A stretch of 64,000 bases of DNA, from positions 372,001 to 436,000 of the forward strand of contig CAJINV010000020.1 of NCBI GenBank assembly GCA_905178155.1. Reading direction: 5' to 3'. The notes beneath the pieces are model-generated. The model worked only from the letters and a program-made list of their open reading frames with translations, was not told the DNA's origin and ran no database searches. A program made the position numbers and the translations under genes. This DNA is from Amoebophrya sp. A120 (Eukaryota; Sar; Dinophyceae; Syndiniales; Amoebophryaceae). Position 1 is the first letter of the stretch; each line of letters starts with the position of its first letter. This document shows positions 56,908 to 64,000 of this stretch, piece by piece.

Positions 56908-58050
56908 ATGTTGGCCCCGCGCCGCCTGCCTTTCCTCGCGACCACCTCCGGATACTACCTTCGTTTTTTACTAGCCGGGCTCTGTTGTGGTGCGGTTTTT
57001 CCCACGGAGAAACTCCTTCCCGACGAATACTTCCTCGCAAGCTTTTGCCTTCTCTTCGCGCTGTCAAATTTGGTCGCGTATGAAAGCAAAAATTGGCTAC
57101 AGACCGGCAACTTCACCTGTGGCGTTTTGACCGGGCAAGTACTTTGTCGAATCGCGGCCCGGCTATGTTCTTCCAGTGATAGTAGTACAACTAGCGGAGA
57201 CAGCAGTGCTGGAAATGATGCTGAACGACCAGCCTGGGATCAGTTCCTGTCGTGGGGCAGCAAGAACAGAGGAGGACTAGCGTCATCTACTACTTCCGAT
57301 CAAGATAATATTCCGTTCCGCACCGGGGTGATCGATGTGGATTTGTTCCTCTTGCAGGTCCTGCTCTTCCACGTGTTCGAGTTCTATTTTGTGGCGACGT
57401 TTCACCCCGAGGAGGTGACTTTTGGCAGTTTCGTATTCAACCCGGTGCCGTATCATTTGTACGGCATTGTGCTGCTTTCCGCGGTGTTGGAGCGGCATTT
57501 TTTTTGGGAGAGGATTATTTCGGGCCTATCGTCACCAGTGGACGTCTTGTTGTTTCGTGGAGATGAAAATTATAGTGAAACAACAACAAGCGTATCTACT
57601 TCCGTAACATCATCAGCCTTGGCGCAAAGAACACCACCGCACAACCCAACGAGCTTCACTATCGGGATTGTCCTCGCGTTTTCCGGACTACTTTTCCGGG
57701 TCGCCGCACTGTGGACGGCGGGCAACAACTTTTCTCACGTGGTGCGCACGGAGCGGGAGAAGAGTCACCAGTTGATTACCAAGGGCGTCTACGCGATCTT
57801 TCGCCACCCGGCTTACGTCGGCTGGCTGGTTTGGTCGGTGGGTACCCAGTTGATACTGGGGAATCGCGTGAATTTTTTTCTCTATCTTCTCATCGGCTAC
57901 GTCTTTCTCTACCGAAGAATACCGGTCGAAGAACATTTTTTGCTGAGCTTTTTTGGCTCGCAGTACTTGGAGTATGCGAAGACCGTACCCTGCGGCATAC
58001 CCTTTGCGTCCGACATCGACGCCTATCATCGGAAAAACAAAAAGCAATAA
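56908..58050 (+). CDS. Protein-S-isoprenylcysteine O-methyltransferase (ICMT, 380 aa)
   Basis: A single open exon. ICMT methylates the C-terminal prenylated cysteine of CaaX proteins such as Ras and Rab GTPases at the ER, using SAM. Several membrane segments occur (YYLRFLLAGLCCGAVF; YFLASFCLLFALSNLVAY; LLQVLLFHVFEFYFVATFHP; HLYGIVLLSAVLERHFFW; FTIGIVLAFSGLLFRVAALW). The conserved C-terminal domain (~residues 270-375) has NFSHVVRTEREKSHQLITKG, then the SAM-binding YAIFRHPAYVGWLVW, then RIPVEEHFLLSFFGSQYLEY and KTVPCGIPF, all family hallmarks. A Ser-rich insert (~residues 90-130) and another (~215-245) lengthen it beyond the usual ~280. The tail is Lys-rich (HRKNKKQ), possibly ER-retaining. No introner. 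Confidence 0.93.
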   Translation: MLAPRRLPFLATTSGYYLRFLLAGLCCGAVFPTEKLLPDEYFLASFCLLFALSNLVAYESKNWLQTGNFTCGVLTGQVLCRIAARLCSSSDSSTTSGDSSAGNDAERPAWDQFLSWGSKNRGGLASSTTSDQDNIPFRTGVIDVDLFLLQVLLFHVFEFYFVATFHPEEVTFGSFVFNPVPYHLYGIVLLSAVLERHFFWERIISGLSSPVDVLLFRGDENYSETTTSVSTSVTSSALAQRTPPHNPTSFTIGIVLAFSGLLFRVAALWTAGNNFSHVVRTEREKSHQLITKGVYAIFRHPAYVGWLVWSVGTQLILGNRVNFFLYLLIGYVFLYRRIPVEEHFLLSFFGSQYLEYAKTVPCGIPFASDIDAYHRKNKKQ

Positions 58051-58387
58051 TAGGAATGCAGTGTCGTGGTCGGACGACGTGACGTGGTGCGTGCGAAGTT
58101 GCGCTTGCTTTAAACCGGTGTTCCTGGTTCTGCTTCTGATATCGGTCGTCGTTGTCTCGGTTCGTGTCGTCTGCCTTTGGGATTTTTAAGTTGTACCCGC
58201 CACCATGAAAGACGGTGTTATTTCGGTCTTGGTTTGGAAAATAGCGAGACAAAAGTAGCTTCAACGCCCTCCGAGCCACGAAAAAAGTCGAAGCAAAAGC
58301 GAAGCTTCCACTTCTGCCACCCCGGCTTCACAACTTCTCGACCGTTCTTAATACAGAACCGGGTCTGCGCACGAAAAAACGAGAGCC
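58051..58387. other. Intergenic, no gene seen
   Basis: Short spacer between ICMT and the secreted protein. No coding pattern. Confidence 0.5.
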
Positions 58388-61030
58388 ATGTCTTGTTCGT
58401 CGCTCCTCCCTCGTTTTTTCCCCACGACAGCATCTTCAGTAGCCCTGCTTATCTCGTGGGTGCTCCTCCTCGTCCACACTGCGACTCCATCCGAGGCCAA
58501 AAGTTCAAGCCAGGCGGAACCGGTTTCGATCGCGCCCGCCGCCGGGGATCCGGGCGGCTTCATGGACGAAGACGGCAATCACCAGGGGTTTCTGGACGAC
58601 GAGACTGGCGAAGACGATGACGATCTCGACGGTAGCTTCTCGTTGGACGAAATGGAGCTCGCGGCGGACGAGCTGCTGGCGCAGTCCGTTCGGTCCGGCG
58701 CGATCGACGTGTCTGCCAGTGCGAAATTGCTTGACAACGGCGTGCAGCAGGTCGCCAGCAGTGAGGAGTATCTCCAACAATTTTCCCTAGCGGGCAGTGA
58801 TACCATCGGAGGATCAACACAAGCTGCACGTGTACAACAACTCGGGCAAAGCCAGGCCGGGCTGACGGTGAAGACCGCGCCGGGCGGGGAGCTCGTGGAC
58901 CAGGGGGTGACCGCGGCTTCCAGTATGGAGATGAAGAACGGGGTATTGGTGTACAAGGAGGATGAGAGTAGTACTCCGGAAGGAGCAGGAGATAGAGCGG
59001 CAGCAGACCTTGTTGAGCGGGAGCAGACGAAATTGGAGCAACTGACGCAGGAATTATCCGAAACGCAGAAAAGGCACAATCAGTTCAAGGACCAGCTGCG
59101 GGAGACCGCGAAAAAGGAGCAGACCAAGAAGATGAACAAACAAAAAAACAAAAAGACGCTTTCCGGGTTTCTGACCAAGTGGAAGAATTTCGCCACCGAC
59201 TGGTTTCAGCCCGGGTACTGCCGCGAGGCCAAGCGTTCCACGAACTACCACACTGCGGAGAACTGCTATTCGCCCTCGCGCTGCTCTATCCAAGAAAAAC
59301 GCTATGTGAGTGTAAATCTGTCATGTAGAAAATGCAAATTGTCATGCTGGATATGCGTCATAGAAGGCCACTTTCATACCTGTTTTCACGTGCTAGTCGC
59401 GCATGACAGGTTTTCCTTGTAATGTAAAAACGAATATAGTGATGCTGCTTTTCCGTACAAAGTTAATACACATGCTCACAGTTTTTTTCTTGGATATGCT
59501 CGGACCCCCGGATCCGGCAAGTCTGCCTCACGCAGGGCTTCGTGCAGATATCAGATGCAAAAATTTCTGGGTCTAGAACAAAGCAACTTGTCATGCTAAA
59601 TGTGAATCAGGCAAAAAACTGTGTTGCATGATTGGCAAAAGTTGTGCACTCTTGATGTAAGTAATCGAGAGGCAGTTTCTCATGCAGAATAGGCATTAGA
59701 ATTAGAAAGGTCTCGTCGCAGAATCTGTCATGCTATGTCCTACATGCCAGACCTCATGGGCCATGGAAAACCTGCATGACAAATCTGGCGATCTTCCAGA
59801 CCCAGGCACTTTTGCAATCCATAGCAGATGACCGACAACTACGTCCTGTTCAAGTCCGGGAACGGGTGCCGGGCGGCGCCCGTCACCGAGGTGGATGTAT
59901 CCCCGAGAAAAACGCGGGCAGGGCATATTTGTAAATGCAAAAACAAATACACAGAAAAATTTGTCATGGGTGGTCCCATAGCGTGCTGCTTCGGGTATGC
60001 AGTGCAGATTTTTTTTGCGTATTTATTTTTGCAATACAAATATGCCCTGCCAGCTTTTTTCTGTGTGATAGGATGCGAAAACCGGGCGGGTGATCCGGAA
60101 GAACCAGAACGCCTGCGTGCCGCTGCGGCACTACTGCGCCATGCAGTGGGACGGCATTTCCTGCGGGGAACTGGAGGGCTGCGAGTGGGTCGTCACGGGG
60201 CGAGTATCAAATGTAAAAATGTCTGGGTTTGGAAGAATGCAACTTGTCATGCTAAATCTGAAGCATGCAAAAATCTGTGTTGCATGATTACCAAAAGTCG
60301 TCCAGTTTTGACCAAGTCGCGAGGGAGTTTCTCATGCAGGCTAGGCATGAGAGAGATCGCACAGAATCTGTCATGCTAGGTCCTGCATTCCAGACCAGAC
60401 CTCATGGGTCATGGAAAAGCTGCGTGACAAGTCGCGCATTCTTCCAGACCCAGACATTTTTACATTTGATAGCGAGGGGAGGAAAGCATAAGCAACCAGG
60501 CAGGTGGGTCCTCGTCGACGGAGGTGGGAGCAGCCGCTGTGGAGGATGTTGATCCTAGTGTTGCTCCTGTTGAGAAAAAAAACGAAAACCCACCCCGTCT
60601 TTCCTGGCGAAATTACGAGACAACAATCCCGGGCGTTGCCTACCTGCTGCCGGACCTGCCCTGCGACCCGCTGCCCACCGCTCGTCGCGCGCGGCGGGAG
60701 CCGTGTTTCTTAAAGGAGCCGAAGGCGGTCGACAAAAAGAGTTGGTGGTACTGGTTCCTCACCAGCCGGGTGACGAAACTCAGCACGTCCGCACAGTGGC
60801 GCTACGAGAGGCTGACGCGCCGCGATTTGTCCTACAATGTCCCGCGGAACGACTGCGGCAGGTGCAAGGAGGTCTCGACCCACTGCTACGAGAATTCCCA
60901 GTGTTGCAGCAATAAGTGTGCCGTCGGTCCGGGATTGTATAGCTTCACGCACAAAAAAAGATGCCAGCCGGTGGCGGGGGAGCAAGGATATCCCTCTGTG
61001 AGTGAAGGGGGCATTACCGTGTCGGTGTAA
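58388..61030 (+). CDS. Secreted Cys-rich protein with coiled coil (565 aa); all introns are introners
   Basis: Exons 58388-59286, 59502-59548, 59829-59897, 60076-60204 and 60477-61030; total 1,698 nt. A clear signal peptide (SVALLISWVLLLVHTATPSEA) is followed by an acidic region, a charged coiled coil (~residues 200-255: EQTKLEQLTQELSETQKRHN) and a Lys-rich stretch. The rest is Cys-rich: WFQPGYCREAKRST, CLTQGFV, NACVPLRHYCAMQWDGISCG, ELEGCEWVV, and a C-terminal knot-like pattern CGRC, HCYENSQCCSNKC, KRC. The four introners (E, A, D, A) must all be removed to link the Cys-rich pieces. No family was recognised. Export plus many cysteines suggests an extracellular, surface or secretory-organelle protein; in a parasite this could touch the host, but that is inference. 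Confidence 0.8.
59287..59496 (+). mobile_element. Introner, family E
   Basis: Starts TATCCAAGAAAAACGCTATG and ends AGTTTTTTTCTTGGATA, between direct repeats TGCTC (59282-59286 and 59497-59501). Confidence 0.9.
59549..59823 (+). mobile_element. Introner, family A
   Basis: TATCAGATGCAAAAATTTC and CAGGCACTTTTGCAATCCATA, between direct repeats GCAGA (59544-59548 and 59824-59828). Preceded by a coding exon of 47 nt. Confidence 0.92.
59898..60070 (+). mobile_element. Introner, family D
   Basis: Starts TATCCCCGAGAAAAACGCGG and ends CAGCTTTTTTCTGTGTGATA; the inverse GGGCATATTTG / CAAATATGCCC extends the TIR past 30 bp. Direct repeats GGATG (59893-59897 and 60071-60075). Confidence 0.9.
60205..60471 (+). 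mobile_element. Introner, family A
   Basis: TATCAAATGTAAAAATGTC and GACATTTTTACATTTGATA, a perfect 19-bp end pair, between direct repeats GCGAG (60200-60204 and 60472-60476). Confidence 0.95.
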
Positions 61031-62131
61031 CGCGTATAATTCTGGTGTACACATTTATAAACCGTGTGTTTCTGAGTAGAACCAGAAGTGAAATCCACCA
61101 GCTCGTCGGCCAGTAGAAATGACCAGATACTATTGCACGGAATGTTGTAGCAATAATCTCCGTGCGGGATCATGAAGATGAGATGACAATTTCTCCTTTT
61201 CGCCTGTGTACAAAGTAGCTTCTGTTTTAGTGAAACGGCTTCATAAAAACAATGCACCACTACCACTTTTTCTACATCAATGTGATGATTGCAAAACGCA
61301 AACGAAACTGATCGCTTGTAGAACAAACAAGCTCGCCCAATGTACTAGGACAAGTTTCATGAACAAACAAGCCCGCCCAATGTACTAGTACAAGTTTCAT
61401 CATGAACAATGTAAGTAGGTCTCTCCTGTGCATCTTCTTTGTCTGCAAAAGGAAAAGGAAAACAAAAAAATGTGCTGAAGATCAATAATTAAACGAAGCT
61501 CTCAGAGTCAGAAGGCAAATGCCGCTTCAGTTTAGGAACATTGTCTGGATTTCGTTTTCGCTGCTATGAAGGAGTACTCGACAGCTGCTTTCGTGTTCTT
61601 ATCTCATCCTTCGCGCGCGCGGCCCGAGATACACTCCATCGCGCCCCTTGCTACTGCAGCATGAAGCACCAGATAGTATATTCTTGAGTCGTTCTTGCCC
61701 GCTATCGCCAAGAGGAGAGCCAAATCGCCCTGCACCAGAGATAGAATTTGGATTATCGAGAGAGCCTTGAAAGAAAAAAACAATTCGGTCGTTTGGGTGA
61801 CTCACTGGTCGAAGATGGAACCACATTAAAGTCGTGATCGCGCCGGGGTAAGTAGTCTCGACCTCCACGTCGTGGCACGAGAGAGGCGCTGCGCATAAAC
61901 GAACAGGCTCCTCTAAGTTGTACTTCACTCGTAGTTTGTTCAATGCTGGTGGTACGTAGACGTATGCTCGTTGTATCTTAAACCGGCGCGAGATGAAAGA
62001 CTAGAGCTCGTGTTCGAGAGGAAGAAGTCTGGTGGACCACTTTCGCAAGAAACTGTTCGTTCTCCAGCTACCTTGTGGGGAAATATACAGCACTTTAAGA
62101 GAACGTCCAGGTAAAAACAATCATCTCCAAA
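61031..62131. other. Intergenic with a short tandem repeat
   Basis: 1.1 kb spacer between the secreted-protein stop and the EF-hand start. The only structure seen is a 40-bp tandem repeat at 61321-61400. A minus-strand frame (61943-61599) shows no domain and is not called. Confidence 0.5.
61321..61400. repeat. Two-copy 40-bp tandem repeat
   Basis: Units 61321-61360 and 61361-61400 (GAACAAACAAGCTCGCCCAA, then TGTACTAGGACAAGTTTCAT) differ at two positions. No function is seen. Confidence 0.9.
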
Positions 62132-64000
62132 ATGGCGATGACCACGAAGCAACACAGCCGAAATGCGGCACTGAGGCAAGAGGTAACGCTATCTGCGGAG
62201 GAGGAAAAAAGGGCCAAGGAACTGTACTTTGTTTTCATGTTGATCGCAGTCCGTCATGTGCTTGATGTTTGTGTTTACCCTTCGAACGTAATGAATACGA
62301 GCACTGGGATATTGTTATCCCCCCATTGTTCCAATGGATTTGGTATTATCCGAAATGAAATACTCACTAGATTCGGCGTGTACGACTACGATAAATCAGA
62401 CAGCGTATCACCTGCAAGTGAGCGTCAGGGAATCGGAAGAACTTTTCCTTTAAAAATTTGTCCTCTTGCTACTTGTTTTACTATGCATGGGCATGGGAAA
62501 TGAGTTCGTGCCATGGACTCATTTTCTTTGTTTAAGCTAAGCTTTGTGTGCGTATTCTGTTCTTCCCATGGAACGGTGACGCCTATTTGCATTGCATACA
62601 CTATCTCACCGGATGAGATGCGCGATCTTCTCACCGAGTTGGGCTTCAACATCGCAGACGAGTCCATCACACTCGTAATATCACAATACGGTACATCTTT
62701 TGTTGGACATTTCAGCTGAGGACTTTTTTGCTTTTCAAGAACTCGGAACAAATACCAGTATTGCAGCGCAATTTCACCAGCCAAGTGTGGACATCAGAGT
62801 AGAAACTCAGTTTTCTAGAACGATGTTGATGCTAGTGCTGTTTTGTCTATAGCGATGTCAAAGATCTTGATCTTCACTGACCGACAACAGCTGCGGATCC
62901 TAACAAAGTGACTTTTGCGGAGTTCAAGGGAATATACGTGGAATTCCTCGCCCAAATGCCGTCCGCGCTGAGGAAAAAGAACATGGCCGGAGCCTGCCGA
63001 CCATGCGTAAAAATACAATTAATTGGCTACCACGCTTTTTGTTTGCGAACGTTCTTGTATGGATCAACGCCAGGCTTTTACCGGTCGTGAAACTAGCGAT
63101 TTTTTTTTGCCATGATTCGGAGGGTTTGATGGCATCTCATCTGTTTTTGAAAAATCTATCAGCATCAAGACGTATACTTCACGGAAGCGAGTTACCGATC
63201 CGCGTTATCAAATTGATGCAAATGTGTCAATATCTACTTGGCTAGGGTAAAAAAAAAACCTCACTTAGTGGCTGCAGAATCAAAAACAGGCCGTGAAGCA
63301 GCTGCACCCATGCTAAGGCGCTGCATTGTGACATCATTGCATATTTATGTAATTTATTAGTATCTTCTGCATGTAGTTAGATGCTTCCCTAAAAAGAGCA
63401 GAAGATCTTCGAAGTAGTAGTGGTGCAACTTGTTCGGTGGAGAGCACGAGTATCTTGCATTTTTCCCGAGGCATCAAGTCAGAAACGACACTTGCAGAAC
63501 AAGTCCATAACTCTTCAAGGCGTACGACTTCGATGCAAGCGGCACGCTGGAACGATCGGAACTGAGTGCGTTGCTGTTCGATCTCGGTATTGATTGACGT
63601 TTATCCCATCAGTTTTGATGCAGCATATCGTAATGTTTTTGTTTATGTTTTTGAATACTATCCAGAGAACCGAAGCGTGACTACCTAAATCGCAAAAGGT
63701 GTACACATCCACTTTTTCCGAATTATATACCAGGTATGCCAGACGTTTACGGAGACAATTACAGCACGCTAATGGACGAGGCTTTCTCTGTGGTGGACTG
63801 GGATCACTCAGAATCGCTGGACTTCCAATATAACCCGCTCAGGTGTTACAATCTCAAACGTTACAATAGAACATAGAAATCTGTGATGCAAGAGTGCATG
63901 ATCTAGCCAACTCTCATAGGATTGTGCATGACAAGTTCCGGAGCCCCAAACATCACTACAATCTGGCGAAATTTGTATTGCAAAAGGTGGAACGCTGTGC
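62132..64000 (+). CDS. EF-hand calcium-binding protein (calmodulin/centrin type), 3' end outside window
   Basis: Short coding blocks together give EF-hand units. Block 1 (62132-~62224): MAMTTKQHSRNAALRQEVTL and EEEKRAKELYF. Block 2 (~62372-62411): FGVYDYDKSDSVSP with Ca-loop residues D-Y-D-K-S-D-S. Block 3 (~62612-62672): DEMRDLLTELGFNIADESIT, the helix after loop 1. Block 4 (~62896-63009): DPNKVTFAEFKGIYVEFLAQ, the end of EF 2, whose start is unresolved. Block 5 (63520-63586): AYDFDASGTLERSELSALLF, EF 3. Block 6 (63734-63828): MPDVYGDNYS and AFSVVDWDHSESLDFQ, EF 4. The join of blocks 5 and 6 is GT-AG and in phase. Others lack standard ends; blocks 2 and 3 share a TCACC repeat that joins VSP to DEM exactly. 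A basic N-terminal extension resembles centrins. The gene runs into an introner at the window edge. Confidence 0.8.
63829..64000 (+). mobile_element. Introner, family H, left part only
   Basis: Starts TATAACCCGCTCAGGTGTTA and aligns with the family-H left end at 53199 (shared TCTCAA-CGTTACA spacing); left flank TCCAA. It has introner motifs (CTGTGATGC, GCATGACAAG). The right end lies beyond the window. Confidence 0.75.

Noticed and set aside
942-60471. Repeated MSGSGR...DLSC-like peptides in many frames as a protein motif
   Set aside because: These peptides are translations of family-A introner ends (ATGTCTGGGTCTGGAAGA) and occur in several frames and both strands. They are not a protein domain.
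6611-60471. Introners as ordinary GT-AG introns using a G at the edge of the direct repeat
   Set aside because: A few repeats start and end with G (for example GCGAG, GGATG), which would allow GT...AG ends, but most (CGAAC, TCATC, ATCAA, AACAA, CAAAA) cannot.
60840-61030. Knot-like cysteine pattern as a toxin
   Set aside because: CC-x-x-x-C spacing alone is too common. The protein is large, with a coiled coil and many other cysteines, so no toxin function is claimed.
1-64000. CRISPR arrays, bacterial operons, rRNA or tRNA genes
   Set aside because: The dispersed repeats are paired inverted ends around unique DNA, not regular spacers. Genes have spliceosomal introns. No cloverleaf or rRNA core was recognised by eye, though a tRNA scan was not possible.

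Overview
The window reads as nuclear DNA of a dinoflagellate-related alveolate. The best guess is a syndinian parasite such as Amoebophrya; no marker gene proves this. The reasons are: protein-coding genes broken by spliceosomal introns, long Ser/Thr/Gln/Gly-rich tracts in most proteins, every recognisable gene on the + strand (the one-way gene order known from dinoflagellates), and at least 28 short introner elements inside genes. Introners with terminal inverted repeats and non-canonical ends have been described in Amoebophrya.

Layout. 140-2465 is a membrane-anchored PX-domain protein. 3602-4702, 5644-7424 and about 8439-11211 are low-complexity or acidic proteins. 12215-17915 is a CCP5-type cytosolic carboxypeptidase, and 18894-23362 a long Ser-rich protein. 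23363-26219 has no recognised gene but holds a ~1 kb element with terminal inverted repeats and a GC-rich island. 26220-27701 is an SLC35F-type transporter. 28295-30241 is a TMEM151-like membrane protein with a RING finger inside it. 30801-33660 is a zinc-finger/Cys-rich membrane protein and 34492-40745 a 1,611-residue low-complexity protein. 41626-43642 carries a Hedgehog-type Hint (Hog) domain. 44102-48097 is a coiled-coil protein, 48917-49562 a REEP/DP1-like ER protein, and 50308-51451 the splicing factor CCDC12/Cwf18. 52297-55927 is an unknown conserved-looking protein, 56908-58050 an isoprenylcysteine methyltransferase, 58388-61030 a secreted Cys-rich protein, and 62132 to the end an EF-hand protein cut by the window edge.

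Introners. At least nine sequence families are present (called A to I here). Nearly all copies start with TA(T/C), end with ATA and lie between 5-bp direct repeats. Removing the element plus one repeat copy restores the reading frame in every resolved gene. It also rebuilds conserved protein motifs, in CCDC12, the carboxypeptidase and the TMEM151-like protein. The 5-bp repeats have no shared sequence, so most copies cannot be spliced as ordinary GT-AG introns. Other introns in the same genes do have GT-AG ends. Exon models below were built by hand from reading frame, splice phase and the direct repeats, and total coding lengths divide by three. Transcript data would be needed to prove them.
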